A stretch of 52,052 nt of DNA from Magnetococcales bacterium (GTDB lineage: Bacteria; Pseudomonadota; Magnetococcia; Magnetococcales; DC0425bin3): positions 1-52,052 of the forward strand of contig JADGCO010000019.1 of the NCBI GenBank assembly GCA_015228935.1, given 5' to 3'. The translations under genes were made by a program, and so were the position numbers. The notes under the pieces were generated by a model. That model searched no databases and was not told where the DNA came from. It saw only the letters and a program-made list of their open reading frames with translations. This document shows positions 33,685-41,573 of the stretch, in pieces. Every line of letters starts with the position of its first letter. Positions within the stretch are counted from its first letter, which is position 1.

Positions 33685-34404
33685 ATGCAAAATATGACAA
33701 CATGGTTGACCTGGTGGAACAATGGGGATTTCCTGGTCAGGGGGGTCTTTCTCCTGCTGCTGGCTTTTTCCCTGACCGGATGGGGCATCATCATCCATAA
33801 GCAGTTCAAATTCGATAGACTGCTGCGGAAAGAACGCCGTATACGTGTCGCCATGGAACAGGCCCTCCGGCAGGGAAATTCCCTGCCAGCCGAGGTTGGC
33901 ATTCTCGGGGAAATTGCCGCCCTGGTGACCCTGCGCAAAGTGTCCGCATCTCACCGGAATGCCACCTGGGAAGCCAACCTGGCTCATGCCCTGCGAGAAA
34001 AAAGGGTGGAGTTGGAAAGCGGTCTCACCCTGTTGGCTTCCATTGCCTCATCGTCGCCATTCATTGGCTTGTTCGGCACGGTTTGGGGAATCATGCATGC
34101 GCTGGAGGGGTTGGGCCACAAATCGCTCTTGACCATGGACGTGGTGGCCGGCCCCGTGGCCGAGGCCCTGGTGGCCACGGCCCTGGGTCTGCTGGTCGCC
34201 ATTCCTGCCGTGATTGGCTACAATCTGCTGGTTCGTCGTCTGCGACGTCTGCTGACCACCGCCGAAGGCAATCTGTTGCGTTCCATCCATCAGATCGAAC
34301 AAGAGAGCCACCCAACCCTCACCAATACGCCAGGAACGGTCATTCCTTTTCCCGATGCCCCATTCGACCACAGAGGAACGGACCATGGCTACCGGATTCC
34401 TTGA
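33685..34404 (+). CDS. exbB: ExbB proton-channel subunit (MotA/TolQ/ExbB family)
   Basis: A 239-residue protein with three membrane spans and the family signature in the last two (LLASIASSSPFIGLFGTVWGI and AEALVATALGLLVAIPAVIGYN). With ExbD it forms the proton-driven motor that energises TonB. GGAG precedes the ATG. The C-terminal 20 or so residues (after GTVIPFPDAP) come from the 80-bp tandem duplication described below and are not typical of ExbB; the stop codon itself lies in the duplicated exbD-start sequence. Confidence 0.92.
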   Translation: MQNMTTWLTWWNNGDFLVRGVFLLLLAFSLTGWGIIIHKQFKFDRLLRKERRIRVAMEQALRQGNSLPAEVGILGEIAALVTLRKVSASHRNATWEANLAHALREKRVELESGLTLLASIASSSPFIGLFGTVWGIMHALEGLGHKSLLTMDVVAGPVAEALVATALGLLVAIPAVIGYNLLVRRLRRLLTTAEGNLLRSIHQIEQESHPTLTNTPGTVIPFPDAPFDHRGTDHGYRIP

Positions 34405-34484
34405 CCTTGCCGGAAACGGTCATTCTTTTTCTGACTCCTTTTACGACCGCAGAGGAACGAACCATGGCTACCGGATTTCTTGAC
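34333..34484 (+). repeat. 80-bp tandem duplication spanning the exbB/exbD junction
   Basis: Two diverged copies with an 80-bp period begin at 34333 and 34413. Each has the sequence GAGGAAC(G)-x-ACCATGGCTACCGGATT, i.e. a ribosome-binding site, ATG and first codons of exbD. The first copy (ATG at 34384) lies inside the 3' end of exbB in another frame and opens a 32-codon dead-end frame; the second (ATG at 34464) is the true exbD start. Confidence 0.92.
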
Positions 34485-34877
34485 CATGATGGCGAAGACC
34501 GTCCCCTGGCCGAGATCAATGTCACCCCCCTTGTGGATGTCATGCTCGTTCTGCTCGTGATTTTCATCATTCTGGCCCCGGTGATGGCGCAGTCGTTGCG
34601 CATCGATCTGCCCAAAACCACGGCCAACGCTCCCCTGCTGCCTGACCCTCTCATCGTCACCCTGCATCAGGATGGCACAATGCAATTGGGCGACCTGACC
34701 CTGACACCGGAACACTTGGCCAATCGCTTGCAAACCGCCAGCGCCCAAACCCCTGACACGGTTTTGCGTATCGATGCCGACAAGAATGTCATCTATCAAA
34801 AACTGGCCGACCTGTTGGCCCTGGCCCAAAGCAACGGCATTCGCAAAATTTCCTTCACCACCTCTGCCGCGCCATGA
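34464..34877 (+). CDS. exbD: ExbD proton-channel subunit
   Basis: A 137-residue protein with a short cytoplasmic N terminus, one membrane span with the essential Asp (INVTPLVDVMLVLLVIFIIL) and a periplasmic C-terminal domain (RIDADKNVIYQKLADLLALAQ). The Asp in TPLVDVML carries protons in the ExbB5D2 motor. The start at 34464 matches the family; longer readings overlap exbB. It closes the TonB-linked locus and faces the convergent gene at 35567. Confidence 0.94.
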   Translation: MATGFLDHDGEDRPLAEINVTPLVDVMLVLLVIFIILAPVMAQSLRIDLPKTTANAPLLPDPLIVTLHQDGTMQLGDLTLTPEHLANRLQTASAQTPDTVLRIDADKNVIYQKLADLLALAQSNGIRKISFTTSAAP

Positions 34878-35000
34878 CCAGATCCGGTTCTCCGGCATGC
34901 AATGATTTAATAATAGTTATTTTCCCCTGCCTGCCAGATTTTTCCGGAGTTTTATTCATATCACCATTAAAGGGAGATTCACTGCCCGTAATCGGGACAA

Positions 35001-35567
35001 TCACTCTGCGACCGCACGCAGCATGCGCATGATCCTGGTGCCTTTGTGCCGGGATTTGTTTTCTTCCGCCACAGCCCGCCCCTCCACAAGCACGCATCCC
35101 AGCCAGCCACGAAACGCCTTGTTTCCAGAAACATCCGCAGGATAATCCGTCAACCCGGTCATATGCATGACCAGTTTATGTTGTCCTGTTGTACCGGCAG
35201 GAACCACGACACGAAATATTCCTGTTTCATCTTTTGTTGATAACCATGTGGTTCCCTTGTCGGGTTTGCTTGCCATCACGCACACCGACTTGCCCTGGTC
35301 ATTGATCAATCCGGGAATCAGGGACAGGGAAAGAGAGATGTCCACGGTTTCGGGATTCCGGATGTCCAGGCAGAAGGGGTAATCTCCACTTGTCTGTTTT
35401 TCCAGAGGTACATGAATACGACCCGCAGTCGTTTCGGCACAAAATTCAACATGCAATTCAAGCCGGCTGCCGGGACCATGGGCCAACAGGTCACCAACCC
35501 CCAACAAGATTGTCAGGCATCCTGACAAGCACCCAAACAATAGTGTAGATTGCAACAACGCCGGCAT
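35001..35567 (-). CDS. exported hypothetical protein
   Basis: A 188-residue protein I do not recognise. Residues 4-28 form a signal peptide or a lipoprotein-like signal (LLFGCLSGCLTILLGVGD), with a possible cleavage near LLAHG. The mature part looks like a beta sandwich (LELHVEFCAETTAGRIHVPL, FRVVVPAGTTGQHKLVMHMTG) and has four further cysteines that could form disulfides. The C terminus is basic. It is convergent with exbD. The periplasmic location is inferred; no function is proposed. Confidence 0.6.
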   Translation of the reverse strand: MPALLQSTLLFGCLSGCLTILLGVGDLLAHGPGSRLELHVEFCAETTAGRIHVPLEKQTSGDYPFCLDIRNPETVDISLSLSLIPGLINDQGKSVCVMASKPDKGTTWLSTKDETGIFRVVVPAGTTGQHKLVMHMTGLTDYPADVSGNKAFRGWLGCVLVEGRAVAEENKSRHKGTRIMRMLRAVAE

Positions 35568-35776
35568 CCTTGAAACATCTTGTGCATTTCAGGGTACCAA
35601 AGACAAGACCAGTCATGGTACATATCCTGGAGGGAAGGAAATCGTCATGATACGCTCTGATATATTATCCGATCATGGCCGGGAATGTCCAATGGATTCC
35701 TTTCCTTGACTCCCACGCCCGGAATTTCCCATAGACATCCCAAGGATCTTCCGATCAGGTTTGATAAGAGACTCCC

Positions 35777-36450
35777 ATGTCAGAAAATCATGAAAAACCC
35801 CAAAAAGATTCCTTCGACACTCCCTGGAAAGACATACTGGAGGCCTACTTCAAGGATTTCCTGGCCTTTTTTTTGCCGATTGCGCATGACAATATTGATT
35901 GGGAGCGTGGCTACGAATTTCTGGATACCGAGTTGGCCAGCATTACCCGCGAGGCAGAAATCGGCGACCGGCGCATGGACAAGCTGGTCAAGGTGTGGCA
36001 ACGCTGGCCCACCTGCAAGCCAAAAAGACCAGGAATCGACCAGAAAAACGTTATCAGATGAAATTGTCCCTGGTCCGAAGCTTGTACAAACGGGGATTCG
36101 GTCGCCAACAAGTGATTGATATTTTTCGCTTTATCGATTGGGTACTCCGTCTGCCGGAAGAGATCGACAAGCGGTTTCGGCATGAGATGCTCAACTTTGA
36201 GGAGAACCAGAAAATGCCCTACATTTCAAGCGTGGAACGAATTGGCATGGAAATAGGCCGTCAAGATGGCCTCAAAGAAGGCCTCAAAGAAGGGGCGGCT
36301 GTCGTTTTCCTGCGTCTTCTGCAACGACGTTTTGGTCCATTATCTGTGAGCATCCATGACACCGTGAAAAGCGCAGATATTGCATCCCTGGAACTATGGA
36401 GTGACAAAATCTTTGATGCCAAGTCGATTGAGGAAATTTTTGCCAATTGA
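35777..36450 (+). pseudogene. Rpn/PD-(D/E)XK nuclease-transposase family gene, broken by internal deletion and frameshift
   Basis: The N-terminal part (DTPWKDILEAYFKDFLAFF, HDNIDWERGYEFLDTEL, RRMDKLVKV) and the C-terminal part (AHLQAKKTRN, KLSLVRSLYKRGF, DIFRFIDWVLRLPEE, MPYISSVERIGMEIGRQDG) belong to one well-known family but lie in different frames. The switch is at about 35990-35997, just after LVKV. The middle, holding most of the nuclease core (roughly 100 residues in intact members), is missing. The first frame ends with a foreign 20-codon tail at 36061. Full-length members promote RecA-independent recombination; this copy should be inactive. Confidence 0.85.
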
Positions 36451-36621
36451 TTGTCGCTGGCTGGGGGTTGGCTTTCGCAGCCTCTTCCCCGGTGTCTGCC
36501 TCGCCAGGACTCTTTGACCTCAATATCTTTCAGGTTTCCTGGTTTTGGCGGTGCGCAGGACACTGTCGTCGTTGCCGTTTCCATTGTCCTGGTTGGGATT
36601 ATGCGGGTGGATAACGTCGTT

Positions 36622-37071
36622 TTACTGTTTTTTCAGCCGTTCATTGACCTCCCGGGTGGCCCGCAACATCTCTTCCTGCACGGCAGGCATGATCTCCGCC
36701 ATGTAAACCCCGAACTTCTTCATGGCATTGGAACCGTGTTGGGATCCATAAAAATCAGCCAGGGCATTGAGTTCATCCGCAGTAAATATTTTGACCATGG
36801 CTGCACGGGTGAACTTTTCGACATTGTTCAATCTGGTTACTTCTTTCATCAGGGTGGTAAATTCGGCACGCCTTTCCGGGGGAAGGTTTTTTGCCATTTC
36901 ATTATATGAATCATCAAACAGCTTGGAGAGGGGCACGACCTTGAGATACCTGTCGCAGGCCGCTTCCCGATTCGCCACGCTGTCCTGACTGTCCTGCGCC
37001 TGGAGCGGCAGAACAATGGCGCTTGCCACAACAAAAATCACGGCACAGCAGGACATTTTCAAAGAGTTCAT
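36622..37071 (-). CDS. DUF2059-like periplasmic protein
   Basis: A 149-residue protein with a signal peptide (CCAVIFVVASAIVLPLQAQ, cleavage near AQA-Q or LQA-Q). It has an all-helical body matching DUF2059 (MAKNLPPERRAEFTTLM, AAMVKIFTADELNALADFYG, GVYMAEIMPAVQEEM). The function of the domain is not known. It is divergent from ubiU across a 313-base gap containing 17-bp repeats. Confidence 0.8.
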   Translation of the reverse strand: MNSLKMSCCAVIFVVASAIVLPLQAQDSQDSVANREAACDRYLKVVPLSKLFDDSYNEMAKNLPPERRAEFTTLMKEVTRLNNVEKFTRAAMVKIFTADELNALADFYGSQHGSNAMKKFGVYMAEIMPAVQEEMLRATREVNERLKKQ

Positions 37072-37384
37072 CGTGACGCCTCCGTTTCAAACACATGGAA
37101 ATTTCAGTCGGTTGTTCATGCGGCCAACAGGCATGATCAGCCAACAGGTGCGATCAGCCAACAGGCGCAATCAAGAAGATTGGAAGGATGGCATCCTCCC
37201 AGGCTCTTAGTTTAGACACAATCAAGATACATGAACAATAAAAAAACAGATACGGTAGCGGTTTGGTTTTGCCTGCACAGGCCGGATTGGATAAACTGGC
37301 AATTATGGAAAAAAACATCGAAGATGGACGGTTGGAGAAAATTGGACCCGGGCGATGCAGCAACGCAGTCAGGCGGAAACGACC
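37072..37384. other. 313-base gap between DUF2059 and ubiU genes
   Basis: Divergent upstream region that should hold promoters for both neighbours. The only clear structure is three 17-bp tandem repeats at 37124-37174, close to the DUF2059 start. I see no reliable -10/-35 pair or FNR box. Confidence 0.6.
37124..37174. repeat. three tandem 17-bp repeats
   Basis: CCAACAGGCATGATCAG and two variants start at 37124, 37141 and 37158. They lie about 55-100 bases upstream of the DUF2059 start and may be binding sites or slippage products. Confidence 0.9.
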
Positions 37385-38389
37385 ATGAAGAAAGTGGAAA
37401 TATTGGCCCCGGCCGGCAACCTGCCCTCGCTGAAAGCGGCGGTGGACAATGGGGCCGATGCGGTTTATTTCGGCTTTGGCAATGCCACCAATGCCCGCAA
37501 CTTCGAAGGATTGAATTTTACCGAAAAAGAGGCGGCATCCGGCATCGCCTACGCCCATGCCCGAGGGGTCAAGGTCAATGTCGTCCTGAATACCTTCCCC
37601 CAGATCAACGATCCCGACATCTGGTATCGCACCGTGGATCTGGCAGCCAGGATTGGTGCCGATGCCATCATTCTGGCCAACCTGGCCCTCCTGAAATATT
37701 GCCGGGACAAGTATCCAGATCTTCCCATCCATCTGTCGGTGCAGGCCTCGGCCAGCAATCAGGCCGCCATCAATTTTTATCAACGCCATTTTGCCATCCA
37801 ACGGGTCATTCTCCCCCGGGTCTTGACAGTGGCCGAAATCCGCGATCTGCGCCAACAGGTCCAGGTTGAACTGGAAGTGTTTGCTTTTGGCGGACTGTGC
37901 GTCATGGCCGAGGGACGCTGTTATCTCTCCTCCTATGTGACCGGCGTCTCACCCAACATTGAAGGGGTTTGTTCCCCGGCCCGCGCCGTCCGTTTTGACA
38001 ACAGCCAGGATAAACTCCAAACCCGCCTCAACGGCATCCTCATCGCCCAGTATGCCCCCGATGAAGAGGCGGCCTATCCCACTGTCTGCAAAGGGCGCTT
38101 TGCAGCCAATGATCAGATTTATCACGTCATGGAAGAACCCGGCTCCCTCAATATTCTGGCCATGCTGCCGGAGGTGATCGCCTCCGGCGTGGCGAGTCTC
38201 AAAATAGAAGGACGCCAACGCACCAAATCCTACGTGGCAACCGTGACCCGCATCATGCGTCAGGCCGTGGATGCCTACTATGCCGATCCGGATCGTTTCC
38301 AGGCCAAGGGAAGCTGGCTCAAAACCTTGAACGCCACCTCCGAAGGAACCACCTATACCCTGGGAACCTATCAGGAAAATTGGCAATGA
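37385..38389 (+). CDS. ubiU: O2-independent ubiquinone hydroxylase subunit UbiU
   Basis: A 334-residue peptidase-U32-family protein. With UbiV it hydroxylates ubiquinone precursors without oxygen, using prephenate as donor (established for E. coli UbiU/V). The 4Fe-4S ligands are all present: Cys172, Cys179, Cys196 and Cys235, offset by three from the E. coli positions. The start at 37385 gives the family N terminus MKKVEILAPAGNLPSLKAAV. The protein ends TYQENWQ; its stop overlaps the ATG of a 40-codon ORF that leads into ubiV. Confidence 0.94.
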   Translation: MKKVEILAPAGNLPSLKAAVDNGADAVYFGFGNATNARNFEGLNFTEKEAASGIAYAHARGVKVNVVLNTFPQINDPDIWYRTVDLAARIGADAIILANLALLKYCRDKYPDLPIHLSVQASASNQAAINFYQRHFAIQRVILPRVLTVAEIRDLRQQVQVELEVFAFGGLCVMAEGRCYLSSYVTGVSPNIEGVCSPARAVRFDNSQDKLQTRLNGILIAQYAPDEEAAYPTVCKGRFAANDQIYHVMEEPGSLNILAMLPEVIASGVASLKIEGRQRTKSYVATVTRIMRQAVDAYYADPDRFQAKGSWLKTLNATSEGTTYTLGTYQENWQ

Positions 38390-38508
38390 ATGGATCCATT
38401 TCCGGAAACCTGTCAGGAGAATCGGCCATGACGGACCTTGTTCAGGAGAACGGCTGGTCAGGAGAATCAGCCATGACGGCCCTTGTTCAGGAGAACGGCT
38501 GGTCATGA
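38386..38508 (+). CDS. possible 40-residue repeat microprotein bridging ubiU and ubiV
   Basis: An ORF of 40 codons fills the whole ubiU-ubiV gap. Its ATG overlaps the ubiU stop (ATGA at 38386-38389) and its stop overlaps the ubiV start (ATGA at 38505-38508). The peptide is MNGSISGNLS followed by two 15-residue repeats (GESAMTDLVQENGWS and GESAMTALVQENGWS). AGGA lies 9 bases before its ATG, and each internal ATG (38428, 38473) has AGGAG about 8 bases upstream. I recognise no family. It may be a translated coupling peptide that keeps ribosomes flowing to ubiV, or just a duplicated spacer in frame by chance. Confidence 0.45.
   Translation: MNGSISGNLSGESAMTDLVQENGWSGESAMTALVQENGWS
38413..38502 (+). 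repeat. 45-bp tandem duplication between ubiU and ubiV
   Basis: Two 45-bp copies, 38413-38457 and 38458-38502, differ at two positions. Each contains two AGGAG ribosome-binding-site-like motifs and one ATG. The segment CAGGAGAACGGCTGGTCA resembles the 3' end of ubiU (CAGGAAAATTGGCAATGA), suggesting that the unit arose from it. Confidence 0.93.
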
Positions 38509-39455
38509 AAATTGCCATCGGTCCTGTTCTTTACGAGTGGGGAAAAAAAGGGATACGGGATTTTTACCGGCGCATGGCTGATGAGACAGCGGCGGATGTT
38601 CTCTACATCGGCGAAGTCATCTGTTCCAAACGCAACCACCTGACCCCGGACGAAATGGCTCTTCTGGCCGAAGAACTCCGTCCCTCAGGCAAGGAGATTG
38701 TCTTTTCGACCCTGGGCCTGGTCATGAGCGGGGAAGAACAGGAGTACATTCAACAGGTGGTGCAACAGGCCACCCGCCTGGGCATCCTGTTCGAGGCCAA
38801 TGACATGGCCGGAATTGCCATGGGCGAAGGACACCCCATGGTGGCCGGACCCCACATCACCACCTACAACCCGGAAACCCTCGATTTTCTTGCAGAAGTC
38901 GGTGTGCGCCGCGTCGTGATTCCGGTAGAACTCTCCCAGGCCATGATCGCCGGTCTCATCCGGCAAAACCGCGCCCGGGTACAGGTGGAAGTGTTCGCCT
39001 ACGGTCGGCTCCCCCTGACGTTTTCGGCCCGTTGTTACACGGCCCGGGCCTTCCATCTGCCCAAAACCAACTGCCAGTACAAATGCGGCGATTTCCCCGA
39101 TGGGATGGTCATGAAAACCCAGGATGGCGTACCCTTCCTGAACATCAACGGCATCCAAACCCTGTCGGAACGACTCTGCAATCTCGTCACCGAAGTGGAA
39201 CAATTGGCCACCATGGGTGTGGACATGATCCGTCTTTCGCCGCAAAGTCGTGACATGACAGCCATCGTGCAGGTCTGGCAGGAGCGTCTGGCAGGCCGGA
39301 TGGACGCCGCCGAGGCCCTGGCACGCCTGAATGAAATCAATCACCAGGAACCTTTCTGCAACGGATATTTTCATGGCCGGGCCGGCCTGGAGTTTGTGGC
39401 CCCCCGCCCGGTCAAACCGCACCTGACGAATGAAGCCCCGACTTCCGGAGAGTGA
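38505..39455 (+). CDS. ubiV: O2-independent ubiquinone hydroxylase subunit UbiV
   Basis: A 316-residue U32-family partner of UbiU. The cluster ligands Cys40, Cys177, Cys190 and Cys194 match the E. coli UbiV set (39, 180, 193, 197) with shifted numbering. It opens MKIAIGPVLYEWGKKGIRDFY and has SARCYTARAFHLPKTNCQYKC around the later ligands. UbiU-UbiV is a heterodimer, which explains tight coupling through the bridging ORF. UbiT, the third member of the anaerobic pathway, is not in this window; a UbiK-like protein follows after 3 bases. Confidence 0.94.
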   Translation: MKIAIGPVLYEWGKKGIRDFYRRMADETAADVLYIGEVICSKRNHLTPDEMALLAEELRPSGKEIVFSTLGLVMSGEEQEYIQQVVQQATRLGILFEANDMAGIAMGEGHPMVAGPHITTYNPETLDFLAEVGVRRVVIPVELSQAMIAGLIRQNRARVQVEVFAYGRLPLTFSARCYTARAFHLPKTNCQYKCGDFPDGMVMKTQDGVPFLNINGIQTLSERLCNLVTEVEQLATMGVDMIRLSPQSRDMTAIVQVWQERLAGRMDAAEALARLNEINHQEPFCNGYFHGRAGLEFVAPRPVKPHLTNEAPTSGE

Positions 39456-39458
39456 ATC

Positions 39459-39770
39459 ATGCAACTTGACAACAATCTGATCGATCAAATCACACAAAAT
39501 GTCCTGGGAATATTTGAAAAAGTCGGAGCAACCCGCGATGAACTCCATCGCCGGATCCACGACGCCGTCAAGGAGGCCATCGTCCATTTTGATATCGTGA
39601 CCCGGGATGAGTTTGATGTCACCGCCGAACTCCTCAGCAAAACCCGCATCAAAGTGGAAGAGATGGAAAAGAAAATTGCCGATCTGGAAAAGCTTCTGGC
39701 CGTCAAGGGAGATGACGAACCCCAGACGGAAGCCAAATCCAAACCGGACAAGGTTGCCAAAAAATCGTAG
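39459..39770 (+). CDS. ubiK: UbiK/YqiC-like accessory factor
   Basis: A 103-residue helical protein with an N-terminal amphipathic helix (LIDQITQNVLGIFEKVG) and a C-terminal coiled coil (VEEMEKKIADLEKLLAV), the layout of UbiK/BMFP proteins. A Lys-rich tail follows. UbiK is an accessory factor that helps assemble the ubiquinone complex on lipid in aerobic E. coli. Its position directly after ubiUV supports a role in ubiquinone synthesis here, but the family is short and low in identity. Confidence 0.8.
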   Translation: MQLDNNLIDQITQNVLGIFEKVGATRDELHRRIHDAVKEAIVHFDIVTRDEFDVTAELLSKTRIKVEEMEKKIADLEKLLAVKGDDEPQTEAKSKPDKVAKKS

Positions 39771-39814
39771 ATCAGGCAGCGAATCAGTCACGCATCGAGC
39801 AGGGAGAAAGAGTC

Positions 39815-41242
39815 ATGCGCAAGGCCTATCTGGCGGGAACCTGGGTGGAGAGCGGCAAGAGCCAGGATGTCATCAATCCCTACAATGGTACCGTCGTGGA
39901 CCAGGTGGTCCAATGCACCCCGACCGAGATTGACCGTGCCCTGGATGCCGCCGTCGCCTCCCTGGAAGAGACCCGGAATCTGGAACCCTACCAGCGGGCC
40001 GATGCCCTGTGGTTTGTCGTCAACCAGCTCCAGGAGCGTCAGGAGGAGTTTGCCCGTCTCCTGTCACAGGAAAATGGCAAAACCCTGGCTGAATCGCGTC
40101 TGGAAATGGCCCGGGTTATCGCAACATTCGAAATTGCCGCCGGAGAAGCCACCCGGGTTTATGGAGAGGCGTTCGATCTGGGCATCAACCCGATGGGTGC
40201 CAAACGCCGTGCCCTGGTCCGCCACTATCCGGTGGGGGTGGTTTCAGCCATCGCCCCCTTCAATTTTCCCCTCAATCTGGCCGTACACAAAATTGCCCCG
40301 GCCATGGCCGTCGGCTGCCCGGTGGTCCTGAAACCCGCCTCCAAAACCCCGCTGACCTCCCTGCTGCTCGCCGAAATCATCCAAAAGTCCGGCTGGCCTC
40401 TGGGGGCATTTTCGGTCCTGCCCTGCGACCGGGCCGCCGGGCAAATGCTCGTCGAGGACGAACGCATCAAATTGCTCTCCTTTACAGGCTCACCGGAAGT
40501 GGGCTGGAAAATGAAACGCGACGCCGGCAAAAAAAAGGTGGTCCTGGAGCTGGGCGGCAATGCCGGTCTCATCGTGGATCGGGATGTCCGGGATTGGGAT
40601 TGGCTGATCGCCCGGGCCATCACCGGAGCGTTTTATCAATGCGGGCAGGTGTGCATTTCAGTGCAGCGCATCTTTTTGCACCAGGAGATCATGGGCGAAT
40701 TTCGCGCCCGCTTCAAGGCCGCTGCCGAAGCCCTGAAAATCGGCGATCCCCTGGATGAATCCACCACCCTGGGACCGATCATCGACCAGGCCAACCGGGA
40801 ACGCATCGTGGCCTGGATCCATGAAGCCCTCGATCTGGGAGCCAAACTGGTCACCGGCAACACCATTGCCCCGGTCGGCGTCGGCAACAGCCTGAGCGCC
40901 ACCATCCTGGAAGAAGTCGATCCCCATTCCCGCATCGCCGCCGATGAAGCCTTCGGCCCGGTCGTCACCCTGACCCCGGTCAGTTCCATGAACGAAGCCT
41001 TTGCCCTGGTCAACAACTCCCGCTTTGGCCTGCAATGCGGCATCTTTACGAATGATTTCAACACCGTCATCCAGGCCCTGGACACCCTGGAAGTGGGCGG
41101 CGTCATCCACAACGATGTCCCCTCCTTCCGCGTGGACAGCATGCCCTACGGTGGCCTCAAGGACTCCGGCCTCGGTCGAGAAGGGATCCGCTACGCCATG
41201 CGCGACATGCTCGAAGAACGGGTCCTGGTCTATAAACGTTGA
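39815..41242 (+). CDS. NAD(P)-dependent aldehyde dehydrogenase
   Basis: A 475-residue ALDH-superfamily enzyme oxidising an aldehyde to the acid. The oxyanion residue Asn150 is in PFNFP, the general base Glu245 in LELGGN and the nucleophile Cys280 in QCGQVC. FGPVVTLTPV and GLKDSGLGREG are normal C-terminal motifs. Length is usual for the family. The substrate cannot be read; relatives act on lactaldehyde, succinate semialdehyde or phosphonate/sulfonate aldehydes. It follows the ubi cluster by 44 bases, though a functional link is not obvious. Confidence 0.9.
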   Translation: MRKAYLAGTWVESGKSQDVINPYNGTVVDQVVQCTPTEIDRALDAAVASLEETRNLEPYQRADALWFVVNQLQERQEEFARLLSQENGKTLAESRLEMARVIATFEIAAGEATRVYGEAFDLGINPMGAKRRALVRHYPVGVVSAIAPFNFPLNLAVHKIAPAMAVGCPVVLKPASKTPLTSLLLAEIIQKSGWPLGAFSVLPCDRAAGQMLVEDERIKLLSFTGSPEVGWKMKRDAGKKKVVLELGGNAGLIVDRDVRDWDWLIARAITGAFYQCGQVCISVQRIFLHQEIMGEFRARFKAAAEALKIGDPLDESTTLGPIIDQANRERIVAWIHEALDLGAKLVTGNTIAPVGVGNSLSATILEEVDPHSRIAADEAFGPVVTLTPVSSMNEAFALVNNSRFGLQCGIFTNDFNTVIQALDTLEVGGVIHNDVPSFRVDSMPYGGLKDSGLGREGIRYAMRDMLEERVLVYKR

Positions 41243-41279
41243 ACTCGATCCGGAATCCAGGTACATGACAGGAGCTTCC

Positions 41280-41573
41280 ATGACCATAGCCGAAGAAATC
41301 TACGAACGTGCGCTGCAACTGCCAGAAAATAAAGCAGAGGTGGTACTGAATTTTATTGGTTACCTGGAAATGGCGGCGATGGAAAGAAAGAGCAATCATA
41401 TTCAAGAAAGCCTTGCCATGACAGACAAGTTGAAAACCTATTCCACAGTAACCATCCCAGTCATCGTGGACGAAGCACCACCTGATGATTGGCCTGAACC
41501 TATTCATGTCGATTCATGGGACGACAATATCGACCTGAGCCGGAATGCCTTGTATGGCGATGATGGACGATAA
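41280..41573 (+). CDS. putative antitoxin of a PIN-domain pair (DUF2281-like N terminus)
   Basis: A 97-residue protein from the ATG at 41280 with CAGGAG seven bases upstream. The N-terminal helix pair (TIAEEIYERALQLPENKAEVVLNFIGYLE) resembles short DUF2281-type antitoxins; the C-terminal half is acidic and flexible, suitable for wrapping a toxin. Its end overlaps the start of a PIN-domain gene by about 14 bases, typical of VapBC-like operons. The antitoxin call is mostly from context. Confidence 0.7.
   Translation: MTIAEEIYERALQLPENKAEVVLNFIGYLEMAAMERKSNHIQESLAMTDKLKTYSTVTIPVIVDEAPPDDWPEPIHVDSWDDNIDLSRNALYGDDGR

Noticed and set aside
34384-34482. 32-codon ORF from the duplicated exbD start
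   Set aside because: It is a by-product of the 80-bp duplication and ends in a frame with no resemblance to ExbD beyond seven residues.
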